This document shows positions 43,177 through 52,924 of a stretch of 64,000 bases of DNA, in pieces. This stretch comes from Paenibacillus oceani (GTDB lineage Bacteria; Bacillota; Bacilli; Paenibacillales; NBRC-103111). The stretch is from NCBI RefSeq assembly GCF_014705615.1, contig NZ_JACXJA010000027.1, forward strand, positions 1 to 64,000, given 5' to 3'. How positions within the stretch are numbered: position 1 is the first letter of the stretch; each line of letters begins with the position of its first letter. A model generated the notes under the pieces. That model saw nothing but the letters and a program-made list of their open reading frames with translations. It was not told where the DNA came from and ran no database searches. A program made the translations under genes and the position numbers.

Positions 43177-44166
43177 ATGACCACAATCCGAGATATAGCG
43201 AAGGCGGCCAACGTTACGATCAGCACGGTTTCCAAAGCACTGAACTATGAGGCCGGAGTGAGCGAACAGACCCGCCAAAAAATTCAAGCAATCGCTGAGC
43301 AACTGAACTATGTGAAGCTACCGTCCGCGAAGCGAACGACGGACGCGGCTCCCAAGTGCATCGGTCTCATTTGGCCCCAGGCGAATGGAGTTTCATTTCC
43401 CCATACGGTAGGCGCTTTGGAAAAAGAGGCGGGCAAGCTGGGGTATTCCGTCGTAGTCTCCACTGCGACGCCGGACAAAGCGCTCCATCATATGAACCGG
43501 CTGTCGATCCGGCATGTGGTGATCTGGGGGCTTCACAGCATGCTGCTGACGCCTGATTTCCTCAACGAACGGGAGTTATACAACGGGACTCTCCTGTCCT
43601 TGGGCGGGGCGCCGCTGGAGCAGGCTCACTCGATCGCAATAGACCGGCAGGAAGCGATCCACAAAGCGGTCCGGTATTTGAGCGAGCTCGGGCACCGGTC
43701 GATCGTATTTATCGGCGTCAAAAACGAGAAGCTGATCGGCTATACGCTGGGTATGCTGGACTGCAAGCTGGAGTACCGGCCTGAGCTTATCGTGATGGCG
43801 AGCAAATACAAGCCGTTCCCGGACGAATTGCTGCTCGAGGCATTGCGGAATACAACGGGCTCGAAGCCTACTGCCGTGATCGTCGAATCTCACGGTACGT
43901 TGTGCCGCTTCGCCCGCTTCGCCAAAACATACGGCATCCGCATCCCGGACGATGTTTCTGTTATATCTTACGATAACATTCCGGAGATGGGGGAGACGCT
44001 CGAGGTGCCTGTGACTACGGTTGGACCCGATCTGGAATCGCTGGCTCGGACAACGCTCGAACATCTGCTGTCCCCCAAATCGGAGAAAGAGCCATCCAGC
44101 GCCGTGACGCTGGAAATGGAGCTTGTCGTTCGCGACTCTACCGTTCCGCCGGCGGCGAATCGCTGA
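43177..44166 (+). CDS. LacI-family transcriptional regulator
   Basis: A 329-aa regulator with the LacI helix-turn-helix at the N terminus (TIRDIAKAANVTISTVSKALN and a hinge helix ending LNYVK) and a periplasmic-binding-protein-like ligand domain (60-320; IGLIWPQANG, GHRSIVFIGV, VSVISYDNIP). The ATG at 43177 has AAAGGTGA upstream; a GTG three codons earlier overlaps that site. It is divergent from the sugar-binding lipoprotein and probably represses it through the operator at 42862. Inducer unknown, likely a sugar. Confidence 0.92.
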   Translation: MTTIRDIAKAANVTISTVSKALNYEAGVSEQTRQKIQAIAEQLNYVKLPSAKRTTDAAPKCIGLIWPQANGVSFPHTVGALEKEAGKLGYSVVVSTATPDKALHHMNRLSIRHVVIWGLHSMLLTPDFLNERELYNGTLLSLGGAPLEQAHSIAIDRQEAIHKAVRYLSELGHRSIVFIGVKNEKLIGYTLGMLDCKLEYRPELIVMASKYKPFPDELLLEALRNTTGSKPTAVIVESHGTLCRFARFAKTYGIRIPDDVSVISYDNIPEMGETLEVPVTTVGPDLESLARTTLEHLLSPKSEKEPSSAVTLEMELVVRDSTVPPAANR

Positions 44167-44186
44167 GCTTCCCCTAACAAATCGGT

Positions 44187-44225
44187 AAAAGGCCCAGCCG
44201 CTTCAACCAAGCGGAGGGCCTTTTG
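44187..44225. terminator. Bidirectional terminator between lacI-type gene and cheA
   Basis: AAAAGGCCC pairs with GGGCCTTTT, with an inner CCGCTT/AAGCGG. It has A- and T-runs on both sides. Confidence 0.88.
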
Positions 44226-44246
44226 TTTGGAGTTTTCGGTTATTTC

Positions 44247-46811
44247 TTAAAAGGCGGCGGCAGCCGGTTCCGCCGACTGCAAGGCGCGGTCGATGTTCAG
44301 CACAACGATGAAGCTGTCTTGCTGCTTGTACACGCCCTGCACCAGTCTGCTTGGCTGCATCCCGGTATGCTCCGAAGCGATCTCGATATCGCTCTGCCGC
44401 ACTTTCAGCACTTCCATCACCTGATCGATCAGCACCCCGACATCGCGCCGGCCGGACTCGATCACCATAATTCGCGAGCGGGCGTTCGGTTCCTGCCGGG
44501 CCAGGCCGAAGCTGTGTCTCAGGTCGTAGACCGGGAGTACGGCTCCCCGCAGATTAATCATGCCGAGCATGCCGGCCGGGGCATCCACCAATTTGGAGAT
44601 GGGCGGCACGGTGATGATCTCCTTCACCTTGGCGATATCGAGCGCATACTGCTCCGTATCGACACAGAAGGTGACCAGCTGCGTCTCGCGTTCCCGGGAC
44701 GATTCCTTCCGTTGTTCCTCCTGATTCCGGGTGAGTAGCAGGGAGCCCTCATCCTTCACGATGGAGCCGACGTCGAGAATAAGCGCGACCTTCCCGCTGC
44801 CGAGAATAGTCGCCCCCGCCAGGTAAGGCACTTCACCGACGAATTTGCCGAGCGACTTGATAACGATCTCCTGATTGCCCAGAGTTTTGTCTACAACGAG
44901 ACATACCCGTTTGTCCGCGATGCCGAGCACGACGACGATCAGCCGCCGGTCGCCGGACGAGCCGCATTCCGTCTCTGCCAGTCCGAGCTTGCGGTGCATC
45001 CGGACGAGCGGGAAGATCGTTCCCCGGATGACGCACACCTCGCGACCTTGAATCGTCTGAATATCGCCGGTTTGCAACCGGACGATCTCGAGTACGTTGA
45101 CTAACGGGATGGCAAAGGTGCTTGCGCCGAGCTGCACCAGCAGCGAACGGATAATCGCAAGCGTAAGCGGCAGCTTGATCGTAAAAACGGTTCCTTCGCC
45201 GGGAGTGGAGTCGATGTCGATCAGCCCGTTCAGCTTCTCGATGTGCGAACGCACGATATCCATGCCGACGCCGCGGCCAGACAGATCCGTCACTTTGTCA
45301 GCCGTCGACATGCCGGAGTGGAAGATGAGGAAGATGAGCTCCTTGTCGGTCATTCTCTCCGTTTCCTCGCGGGTGACGAACCCTTTACGTATCGCCGTTT
45401 CCTTAATCCGCTGGGGATCGATGCCCTTCCCGTCGTCGGCGATCGAGAGGACGATCTGATTTTCCTGATGGGCCGCCTTAAGCAGCAGCTTGCCTTTTCT
45501 CGGCTTGCCGAGCCGTTCGCGCTCCTCGGGGCTTTCGATCCCGTGATCGGCGGCATTGCGCAGAATATGAATGATCGGATCGCTGATCTCTTCGATCAGC
45601 GTCCGGTCCAGCTCGGTTTCCTTGCCCTCCATGACGAAGTCGATTTCTTTGCCCGCCTGGATCGCGATATCCCGCATCATCCGCGGAAACCGGTTGAACA
45701 GCTGCTCGATCGGCAGCATCCGCGTCTTCATCATGCCTTCCTGAAGCTCGCCGACGACCCGGTTCAAATGATTGCTGATATCGCCCAGCTCCGCGATATC
45801 CCCGTGGTCTTTGAACTGCTGGCTGAGCCGGTTCTTCACTTCGATCAGCCGGGTGTTGTCGATGATCAGCTCGCCGACGAAGTTAAGCAGCATCTCCAGC
45901 CGGTCGACATCGACGCGAACGGTTTGGTTGACCTTAATCCTCGACTCGCTTTTTGGCTGGGCCGCTCCTTCCGCCGGAGCGGCTGCCGGTTCCGCCGCTA
46001 TCGGTTCCGTTTTTGGGGGGGCGTCGGCAGCAATGTCCGTCCCTTGCGGCGGTTCGCACATCTGCCGCTGGGCCGCCCGGCTGATCCAGAACGATTGGAC
46101 ATGCGACATGCAGCGGATCGCGTTCGAGACGGCGGCTTCGCTTTGCTCGGTAGCCAGCAGAACGGCGAATTCAGTGACGGAGTCGTTGCCGTCTCCGGCT
46201 TCGGGCAATTGAGCCGCAACGATCTGTCCGAGCTCGGAACAGCTGTTGCACATAATCAGCATCCGGGCCTGTTTCATCTCCGTCTCGGGCTCCAGCCGGA
46301 TCTGCACGGTGAAGGCGTCATACCCGCGATTCAGGTAATAGAGCAGGGCGTCCAACTGCTCCTGCTCCCATTCGGCGGCCGGAGCGGGCGATTCGCAAGG
46401 CTCGTCTTCCGGCTGTGGAGGAGTAGATTCCCGCGCCTGTTCCAGCAAGGCGACGAGCGGTCCGATATTCGTCTCGTGCAGCCGGTCTTCGATAATGGCG
46501 ATTTTGAGCACCTTCATGTAGTCGATCGCCCGGAACAGCACGGTAACCAGGGCGGAATTGACCGACAACTGCCGGTTGCGGATCAGGTCGAACACGTTCT
46601 CGATCGCGTGCGTCAGCTCCTTAAGCGGTTCGAACCCCATAGCCGCCGAAGATCCCTTCAACGTATGAGCCGCGCGGAAAATACGCCCGATCGTCTCCAT
46701 ATTCGTGCCGTCGCGTTCCAGCTCCAAAATTTGTTCGTTTAAAATTTGCGATTGTTCGTCCATCTCGTCCATAAAAATGCCGAGATAAGCGGACATATTC
46801 AGATCTGTCAT
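44247..46811 (-). CDS. cheA: Chemotaxis histidine kinase CheA with extra C-terminal CheW domain
   Basis: An 854-aa CheA. Order: Hpt domain (1-110) with phospho-accepting His49 in AAHTLKGSS; a P2-like domain (about 150-240); an Ala/Pro linker; dimerisation domain (310-370); ATPase domain with LRNAADHGIE, DDGKGID and GRGVGMD; a CheW-like P5 domain (about 555-690); and a second CheW domain (about 705-840) starting at LVTFCVDTEQYALDI. Typical CheA ends after the first CheW domain. GAGGGGGC precedes the ATG. It is last in an MCP-cheW-cheA operon that lacks cheY, cheB, cheR and cheD. Confidence 0.93.
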   Translation of the reverse strand: MTDLNMSAYLGIFMDEMDEQSQILNEQILELERDGTNMETIGRIFRAAHTLKGSSAAMGFEPLKELTHAIENVFDLIRNRQLSVNSALVTVLFRAIDYMKVLKIAIIEDRLHETNIGPLVALLEQARESTPPQPEDEPCESPAPAAEWEQEQLDALLYYLNRGYDAFTVQIRLEPETEMKQARMLIMCNSCSELGQIVAAQLPEAGDGNDSVTEFAVLLATEQSEAAVSNAIRCMSHVQSFWISRAAQRQMCEPPQGTDIAADAPPKTEPIAAEPAAAPAEGAAQPKSESRIKVNQTVRVDVDRLEMLLNFVGELIIDNTRLIEVKNRLSQQFKDHGDIAELGDISNHLNRVVGELQEGMMKTRMLPIEQLFNRFPRMMRDIAIQAGKEIDFVMEGKETELDRTLIEEISDPIIHILRNAADHGIESPEERERLGKPRKGKLLLKAAHQENQIVLSIADDGKGIDPQRIKETAIRKGFVTREETERMTDKELIFLIFHSGMSTADKVTDLSGRGVGMDIVRSHIEKLNGLIDIDSTPGEGTVFTIKLPLTLAIIRSLLVQLGASTFAIPLVNVLEIVRLQTGDIQTIQGREVCVIRGTIFPLVRMHRKLGLAETECGSSGDRRLIVVVLGIADKRVCLVVDKTLGNQEIVIKSLGKFVGEVPYLAGATILGSGKVALILDVGSIVKDEGSLLLTRNQEEQRKESSRERETQLVTFCVDTEQYALDIAKVKEIITVPPISKLVDAPAGMLGMINLRGAVLPVYDLRHSFGLARQEPNARSRIMVIESGRRDVGVLIDQVMEVLKVRQSDIEIASEHTGMQPSRLVQGVYKQQDSFIVVLNIDRALQSAEPAAAAF

Positions 46812-46865
46812 GCTGCTAGCCCCCTCTCGCTTATAAGCCGGTCGCTACCGCTTCCGCCTTTGTTG

Positions 46866-47291
46866 CTACTGCAGGACGCGGTCGAGTCTAAGAATGCCAA
46901 CCAGTTCCTCGCCCGATTTGCCGATTCCTTCGATAAACCCGCCGTCCGTACCTCCGGACCGCTCGGGAGGGGGCTGGATTTCGGTGAACGAGGTGACCTG
47001 GTACACCTGGTCCACGGTCAGGCCGACGACCGAATCGGAATAGTTAACGACTACGATACGCGTCGATTTCGTATCCGGCACTTCCGGCAGGCCGAATCGT
47101 TTGCGCAGACTTACGATAGGAGCTACTTTTCCCCTCAAATTGATTACGCCGGTCAAATAAGGCTTGCCGTTCGGGATGGCGGTGACAGGCTGCACGCGGA
47201 TGATTTCATGGATGACTTGGATGTGCAGGGCAAGCCGTTCGTTACCGATCCGAATCTCGATAAACTGCCGGGAAGCGAGCGGGTCCGTCAT
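46866..47291 (-). CDS. cheW: Chemotaxis coupling protein CheW
   Basis: A 141-aa CheW-domain protein that links receptors to CheA. The SH3-like core is evident from EIRIGNERLALHIQVIHEII, GVINLRGKVAPIVSLRKRFGL and VVNYSDSVVGLTVDQVYQV. It lies 20 bp after the MCP gene and 54 bp before cheA, in the same operon. The ribosome site is weak (AAAGGT about 15 bases upstream). It may serve this operon's receptor only. Confidence 0.93.
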   Translation of the reverse strand: MTDPLASRQFIEIRIGNERLALHIQVIHEIIRVQPVTAIPNGKPYLTGVINLRGKVAPIVSLRKRFGLPEVPDTKSTRIVVVNYSDSVVGLTVDQVYQVTSFTEIQPPPERSGGTDGGFIEGIGKSGEELVGILRLDRVLQ

Positions 47292-47311
47292 AGTGGGATG
47301 TCACCGACCTT

Positions 47312-48889
47312 TTATTGGATTTTAAATGCGGATACGGTCTCGTTCAGATCTTCCGACAGCTGGGCGAGCGATTGCGAAGCCGAGGCCGTCTCCTCTGCGG
47401 CGGAGGCTGCCTCCTCGCTGGTAGCGGCGATCGATTCGGTCGAGCGCAGCACTTCCTCCGCTTGGGCGGCTTGTTCTTCGCTTGCGGCGGCGATCTCATT
47501 CACCTGCGAGGCCGTATCGTTAACCTTGGCAACGATGTTCGTGAAGGCCGAGCCGATCTGGTGCGACAGGCCGACGGCTTTCGATACGGCGTGTACGCTT
47601 TCGTTCGTATTGTTCTGCATGCCTTTGATGATGGCGGCGATTTCCTTCGTGGCGTCGCTGCTTCGCTCGGCCAGCTTGCGCACTTCGTCGGCGACGACCG
47701 CGAATCCTTTGCCCTGATCCCCGGCGCGGGCGGCTTCGATCGCGGCGTTAAGCGCAAGCAGATTGGTTTGGTCGGCGATATCGTCGATCACGCCGATGAT
47801 TTGGCCGATCTTATCGGAGTCGCCCCGGAGCTTCTCCATGGACTGCTCGAGCTGGCCGATCGCTTCAACCGACGCCCGGATCGTCTGACCGCCCTGCTCG
47901 GCGACTTCCTTGGTCTGGGTGGACAGCGAGGCGGCCGATTCGGCGCCTCTCGCCACGGAGTCGATGGCGATCGACAGCTCGCGGAACAGCTCGTTGACCG
48001 TTTGGGCCGAACCGGCCTGGCTCGTAGCTCCGCTGGCGATTTCCTGAGTGCTTGCCGAGATTTGCTGAGCGGCGGCCGCTACGCTCTGGGAAGAGCCGAG
48101 TACAGAGCCGATCAGTTGCTTCAGAGCTTTCACCATCTCGTCGGACGAGTGCGACAGTTGGGCGATCTCGTCTTTTCCTCCGGCGTTTAGAGGTTCGATA
48201 GTCAAATTGCCCAAAGCGACTTCCTTAATGTTGCGAGTAGCGGCCTGGAGCGGTCTCGTAATGGCGCGGGTCAGGAGAAACGCCGTTCCGAGTCCGACCA
48301 GGAGGCCGCCGGCAAGGAGTAAGGACGTTAAGAGAAGCCCGCTGTTATAGGTTTGATCCGATTCGGCGCTTGCCTGCTTGGCTCCTTCGGAATTGAAGTG
48401 AACCAGCTCGTCCAGTGGCTTGTTGAGCCGTTCCTTTAACACCTGACCTTCGTTAAACAAGCGGATCGCTTCGCTGTCGTTACCTGCCTGGCTTGCCTTA
48501 AGCGTCTTCTCGGTATGGGCGAGCCAGACTTCGACTTCCGACTTGAGCGAATTGAACTGCCGGTGGTCTTCCTCGGAAATAAGCGATTTCTCGTAGTAGG
48601 TATACTCGTTGTGAATGGCTTCGATCGCGGTGGCGCGCTCCTTCTCGGCCGCAGTCATTTCTTCGGCGGTCAGACTGATAATATGCTTCAGCATGGCGGC
48701 TTGAACGTCTTGAATGCGGGAATCGAGCCGGTTGATCGCCTCCACGCCGGGCATCCAAAAGCTGGTGATCTGTTTGGAGCTTTCGTTCATCGAACCCATA
48801 TTGGAAAACGACATCCACCCGATCGATCCCATAATAAGCAGGATGAAAATAAAGCCTGCGTACAATTTTTTGCCCACGGTCCAATTCAT
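47312..48889 (-). CDS. Methyl-accepting chemotaxis protein
   Basis: A 525-aa receptor. Helix 1 (about 10-30) leads to a four-helix-bundle sensor domain of about 150 residues (4HB_MCP type), helix 2 (about 185-208), a HAMP domain ([21 protein letters not shown]) and a cytoplasmic signalling domain with the conserved hairpin [23 protein letters not shown]...[22 protein letters not shown] precedes the ATG. It is the first gene of the MCP-cheW-cheA operon; its ligand is unknown. Confidence 0.95.
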   Translation of the reverse strand: MNWTVGKKLYAGFIFILLIMGSIGWMSFSNMGSMNESSKQITSFWMPGVEAINRLDSRIQDVQAAMLKHIISLTAEEMTAAEKERATAIEAIHNEYTYYEKSLISEEDHRQFNSLKSEVEVWLAHTEKTLKASQAGNDSEAIRLFNEGQVLKERLNKPLDELVHFNSEGAKQASAESDQTYNSGLLLTSLLLAGGLLVGLGTAFLLTRAITRPLQAATRNIKEVALGNLTIEPLNAGGKDEIAQLSHSSDEMVKALKQLIGSVLGSSQSVAAAAQQISASTQEIASGATSQAGSAQTVNELFRELSIAIDSVARGAESAASLSTQTKEVAEQGGQTIRASVEAIGQLEQSMEKLRGDSDKIGQIIGVIDDIADQTNLLALNAAIEAARAGDQGKGFAVVADEVRKLAERSSDATKEIAAIIKGMQNNTNESVHAVSKAVGLSHQIGSAFTNIVAKVNDTASQVNEIAAASEEQAAQAEEVLRSTESIAATSEEAASAAEETASASQSLAQLSEDLNETVSAFKIQ

Positions 48890-49047
48890 AGATTACAACC
48901 TCCCGGTATTGATGAATTTTGGAATGGAATGCCAAGTTCATCTACCTGTAATTGTGGGGGAAACGGCATAGGAAACATATCCCCACCTATTCTCATAAAT
49001 AGACATGATTCGACACAAAAATACAGGAACCGATTCCTATAGACAAA

Positions 49048-49072
49048 GCAAAAGCCGCCCTGTTAGGGCGGC
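49048..49072 (-). terminator. Terminator of the LuxR gene at 49160
   Basis: On the minus strand GCCGCCC pairs with GGGCGGC around a five-base loop and is followed by TTTTG. It separates the LuxR gene from the MCP operon. Confidence 0.8.
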
Positions 49073-49159
49073 CGATTGGTCGGTCAGATCGATTCTGTTG
49101 GTTTGATTCTGATAGTTAAAGTTTTCGTTGAAGACATAACGAATATCCTCGAACTGCTC

Positions 49160-51280
49160 TTATTTGGTTTTGCTGTTGTTTTCGCCGCCAGAAGCGGCGT
49201 TCAGGCGGTTTCCGTATATTTTCGCAAGCGCTTGCGTCCTGTCGCTGACTCCTAGCTTGTCCAGAATTTTGGTCACATGGTTTTTGACCGTATGCGCGCT
49301 TATATACAGCTTGGCGGCGATCTCCAGGTTGCTCATGCCGCGAAGCACGAGGCTTAACACTTCGCGCTCCCGGGGCGTCAGCGCCTGCTGGGCACCGGCC
49401 GGGGGGCTCAGGTCCGGAGAGGACCGGGTCTGAACGGTTGTGTCGGCTTGGAGAGGCAGGTCCCGGGCGGGTTCCGTCTCCAGCCGGTGCGAGGCAGGCT
49501 GCAGCGCCCGAGCCAGGACACGCTGGGGCAGCGTCAAGCCGGTAAAGGCGTTGTCCCGCAGCAGCTCGCTGTCCAGGGCGATCCGTCCGGCCTCTTCAAG
49601 CAGATGGACGACCGGTTCCCGGGGTAGCGCCGAATGGAGAAAGTCGGCGTCGTAGCCGGATAAGGAAGCGGCAAGTCTCACCTGCTCGGCATCGGCGGGG
49701 GAGATCGGAAGCTGGGCCATCAGTTGTTCGGCCTTCGACTGAACTTCCTTGCAGCGGTTGTATGCGTCCAGATTCCAGTACGCCATCGCCTGGCGGAGCA
49801 AGCCGGCCCGCTCCGAGGTCGATAAGCTGTGCTGACGCTCGATCAGTTGAAGGCGGATCTCCCCGATGATGGACAGTGCCGTCAAGAAAGTGCGGAACGT
49901 GAGCGAATCGGTCTCGTCCCGGTATGCGACTCCAAGCACGCCCTGTACCCGATTGTCCCATATGAGCGGATATTCGTGAACGGGGTCGCCCCAATCGGTC
50001 TCAGCGGATACGGGGCAGCGTGTCGGGCAAGAACCGGCCGTGGAGGCGAAATGCCGGGCGGCTGCACCGGCGGCGTACCGCTCTGCCTTCGGCGGGGATA
50101 ATCCCCGCGAAGCCAGGCAGCGGATGCCCCCGTAGCCGTCCTGTCTCAGCACGAGGCAGCAAAACTTGCCCTGTACGATACTGTGACTGACGTCTGCAAG
50201 CAGAGAGAGCAGCGTCTGTATATCCGTAATGTCGACGGACGCCTGGCAGACTTCGAGCAGTGTCGAATAGCGGGTCATCGATTGATTGTACGTATCGCTT
50301 AGGGAGACCATGCCGAGTCTGGACGCGAGTGACGCAGCCAGCAACTGGCCGGCCTCCCGGTTAGGCGCTGCGGCCCGGGACGTGTCCATGATTCCGCCGA
50401 ACAGGACGCCATGCAGCGTCCCTCCGCTGCGCACCGGATAACAGGTCAGGTGATGGAGCGAGATGTCCCGCTCCGCAAAGGCGGCCGCTCTCGGGTCGAA
50501 CCGGACCTTGTCCCAGCAGCCGGCTTGTCCGGTTAAGGCGGTCTGGCCGACAAAGCCCTCGCCCCAGTAAATGACCATGCCGTGCAGACTGTCGTAAACA
50601 CCGCCGCCTTCAACGGCAGTAACGCGCAGCTTCTCTTCCGATATCGCTTCCGCATAAGCGGCGAAATCGAAATGGAGCAGACGCGCGGCCATCTCGACGG
50701 CAGAGCGGATGGAGCTTTTGGAGGAGACGTTATGGCGGTCGAACCAGTCGGTTAATACCCGGATGTAGTAGTTGTGGTTCGACTGCTTCGCATCTAACTG
50801 GTGAAGTGAGCTTGCGATCTGAGCCATCTGCATCATGCGTTCGATGTGGAGCTGCTTGTCCTCGTCCGTCGTATCCGGGGTCTCGTCGATCGCTTTCGTC
50901 CAGATTGCGGCGTCGGGACCCAGCTCCAGCAGTCTGCGGATCGGCTCGCGGTATTGCTTCTGAATGAGCACTCCCGCCCATATGTAATAGGCGGGACCGG
51001 TGTCGCCCGAGACCGGGGCGATAATCAGGTTCATGCCCAGATCGTTCTGATACAGAATCGTCCGGTCGATCGGGCCGGTCTCGCTTATGACGCGCTCGGT
51101 CCACGCTGCGGACAGAAGGCTCTGCTTGTCGTCAAGCAGCAGGCGGGCGAGCGGTTCCTTCCCGCAGACGCCGGAGAATACCCGTCCCCGGCAATCGGTT
51201 ATAAATATCGTAAGCCCGCAAAGGGAGGCATAGGCATCCTGCAAATGCCGTAGTAGTCTGATCACTTGATGTGTTCCCAT
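49160..51280 (-). CDS. LuxR-type regulator with PocR-like and GAF sensor domains (1)
   Basis: A 706-aa regulator. The N-terminal part (1-170; LCGLTIFITDCRGRVFSG) resembles a PocR-type or GAF sensor; a GAF domain spans about 195-330 (YWGEGFVGQTALTGQAGCWD, then LHGVLFGG); a second GAF-like region follows to about 480; the C-terminal LuxR helix-turn-helix (630-695) reads LTPREREVLSLVLRG...NLEIAAKLYISAHTVKNH. It is clearly paralogous to the protein at 53161-55320. The ATG at 51280 has GAGGTG upstream. It is divergent from the KaiC-like gene, 196 bp away. Confidence 0.85.
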   Translation of the reverse strand: MGTHQVIRLLRHLQDAYASLCGLTIFITDCRGRVFSGVCGKEPLARLLLDDKQSLLSAAWTERVISETGPIDRTILYQNDLGMNLIIAPVSGDTGPAYYIWAGVLIQKQYREPIRRLLELGPDAAIWTKAIDETPDTTDEDKQLHIERMMQMAQIASSLHQLDAKQSNHNYYIRVLTDWFDRHNVSSKSSIRSAVEMAARLLHFDFAAYAEAISEEKLRVTAVEGGGVYDSLHGMVIYWGEGFVGQTALTGQAGCWDKVRFDPRAAAFAERDISLHHLTCYPVRSGGTLHGVLFGGIMDTSRAAAPNREAGQLLAASLASRLGMVSLSDTYNQSMTRYSTLLEVCQASVDITDIQTLLSLLADVSHSIVQGKFCCLVLRQDGYGGIRCLASRGLSPPKAERYAAGAAARHFASTAGSCPTRCPVSAETDWGDPVHEYPLIWDNRVQGVLGVAYRDETDSLTFRTFLTALSIIGEIRLQLIERQHSLSTSERAGLLRQAMAYWNLDAYNRCKEVQSKAEQLMAQLPISPADAEQVRLAASLSGYDADFLHSALPREPVVHLLEEAGRIALDSELLRDNAFTGLTLPQRVLARALQPASHRLETEPARDLPLQADTTVQTRSSPDLSPPAGAQQALTPREREVLSLVLRGMSNLEIAAKLYISAHTVKNHVTKILDKLGVSDRTQALAKIYGNRLNAASGGENNSKTK

Positions 51281-51377
51281 TGCTGCACCTCGGTCCCGCT
51301 TGAGTGGCTGTAACACTGTGGCTTCTGTGTTCTACTATAGAGTACGCTGTATTGGTTTTCAACCAGTCCATGGGCCT

Positions 51378-51395
51378 ATCGTTCTTAAAAACGAT
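51378..51395. promoter_or_regulatory. Palindrome between the divergent LuxR and KaiC-like genes
   Basis: ATCGTT and AACGAT are separated by CTTAAA, midway between the two start codons. It is a candidate binding site for one of the LuxR proteins. TATAGT at 51430-51435 could be the -10 of the KaiC-like gene, though no good -35 is seen. Confidence 0.4.
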
Positions 51396-51476
51396 CAAAC
51401 TATCGCCGCCCGGGAGTGTCGTGTGCTAATATAGTAGTATTCGAAACTAATTCATAGACGCGCAGGTGATCGAGAG

Positions 51477-52892
51477 ATGGGTACAGTGCCTACGGGCGTC
51501 CGCGGATTGGACGTACTGATGGACGGAGGTTTCCCGAAAGGGGCGACCGTCATTGTCGAGGGCGCTCCCGGAACCGGCAAGACGACTTTGGGCATGCAGT
51601 TTCTCCATCAGGGCGCCGTACGGGACGGAGAAGCGGGAATTTATATTACGTTTGAGGAGTTCCCCGATCAATTGTACCGCGATATGCTCGTATTCGGGTG
51701 GGATTTGCGGAAGCTGGAGGCAGAAGGGCTGCTTCGGGTGATCAGTATGACGCCCGATATTTTTCTGGAGCAGATGACCGAACCGGGAGGGCTGATCGAG
51801 AAGCTGATCGTCGATGTTGGCTGCAAACGGATGGTGATCGACAGCATCAGCTTGTTCCGGTACGGAACCGCGAGCCAGGAGGAGCACCGGCGGACGTTAT
51901 ACCGGCTGCGCAACATTCTCCGGAAGTTCGATTTAACCTCCGTATTGATCAAGGAGCAAGGGACGATGAATGAGGAGTCCGGCTTCGAGGCGTATATATC
52001 CGACGGATTTATCCAGCTTCAGCTGAAGCAGCAGATGGACAAGTACCGGGTGCGGACGCTGGAGATTTTGAAGATGCGGGGCAGACGAATCCGCGAAGGG
52101 GAACATATATACCGGCTGACGGATCACGGAATCCGGCTTATACCGGCCCGGTCGATGGTCGAGGATATGGCTCTGATCAACGGAAGGGAGAAAGTGCCGA
52201 CAGGCGTAGAGGTGCTGGACGGGCTGCTGGAAGGCGGGTTTTCCCAAGGCACGGTCATGCTGCTGGACACGAACAGCAAAGCGAATTACAAATATCTCGT
52301 AGCCTCTGTGCTGGCGAACCGCTTGCGGGCCGGAGACAAGGTGGTGGCGTTGCTGTCGAGCTTCCACACGCCGCAGGATTTCGATAAAATGTTGGCGCTG
52401 CAAGGACTGTCCATGAGCCGGATGGCCGGGGAGGGGCGGTTGTTTTTTATCGAGCATTACAAGCGTTCATACCCGGACGGCTGCGAGGCGGCGGTCATTG
52501 ATGTAAAGGGCTTGACGGGCAGCCAGAAATACCGGGAGTTTGTGCGGGAATCGCTCGGGCCGCGGGCCGAGGATAGTCCGGGCAACTGGTTCATTTATTA
52601 CGATCTGAACACCGTGCTCTCCGAGCGCGGCAAAGAGTACGTCATGAAGTTTTTCGCGGAAGAAACGGCGGAGATTAAAGCAAAAGGGATGACGATGATG
52701 GTGATGTGCAACTTCAGCGAAATCGGACCCGAATGCTCCGCCTATCTGGAGCGGACGTGCAACGGCGTCATCCGTACGTGGGTGGACGGCTCGTATCAAT
52801 ATATGCAAGTGATGAAATCGCCGAACGGAATCATATCCGAGCCTTATGTCGTGGAGACGACCGCGCAGGCTCCTTTCATGAGACTAACCTGA
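51477..52892 (+). CDS. KaiC-like RecA-superfamily ATPase (two domains)
   Basis: A 471-aa protein with two KaiC/RadA-like domains. Domain 1 (1-235) has Walker A GAPGTGKTT (29-37), the KaiC-type catalytic pair TFEE (E60, E61), Walker B-like MVIDSISLF and KMRGRRIREGEH. Domain 2 (about 238-471) begins VPTGVEVLDGLLEGGFSQG like domain 1, but its P-loop reads DTNSKANYK and is degenerate. Such ATPases act as signalling or timing switches; kai clock partners are absent here. AGGTGATCGAGAG precedes the ATG. It lies between two paralogous GAF-LuxR genes and 32 bp before a small winged-helix gene. Confidence 0.85.
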   Translation: MGTVPTGVRGLDVLMDGGFPKGATVIVEGAPGTGKTTLGMQFLHQGAVRDGEAGIYITFEEFPDQLYRDMLVFGWDLRKLEAEGLLRVISMTPDIFLEQMTEPGGLIEKLIVDVGCKRMVIDSISLFRYGTASQEEHRRTLYRLRNILRKFDLTSVLIKEQGTMNEESGFEAYISDGFIQLQLKQQMDKYRVRTLEILKMRGRRIREGEHIYRLTDHGIRLIPARSMVEDMALINGREKVPTGVEVLDGLLEGGFSQGTVMLLDTNSKANYKYLVASVLANRLRAGDKVVALLSSFHTPQDFDKMLALQGLSMSRMAGEGRLFFIEHYKRSYPDGCEAAVIDVKGLTGSQKYREFVRESLGPRAEDSPGNWFIYYDLNTVLSERGKEYVMKFFAEETAEIKAKGMTMMVMCNFSEIGPECSAYLERTCNGVIRTWVDGSYQYMQVMKSPNGIISEPYVVETTAQAPFMRLT

Positions 52893-52924
52893 GCGCGGCG
52901 AGCTTGAGACGGGAGGGGCAAACG

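Noticed and set aside
45243-46742. 499-aa plus-strand frame
   Set aside because: It is the antisense of cheA; no start signal and a composition (many Arg, His, Gln) typical of shadow frames in GC-rich genes.
51477-52892. Circadian clock KaiC or gas-vesicle GvpD
   Set aside because: There is no kaiA, kaiB or gas-vesicle gene nearby, and domain 2 has lost its P-loop.
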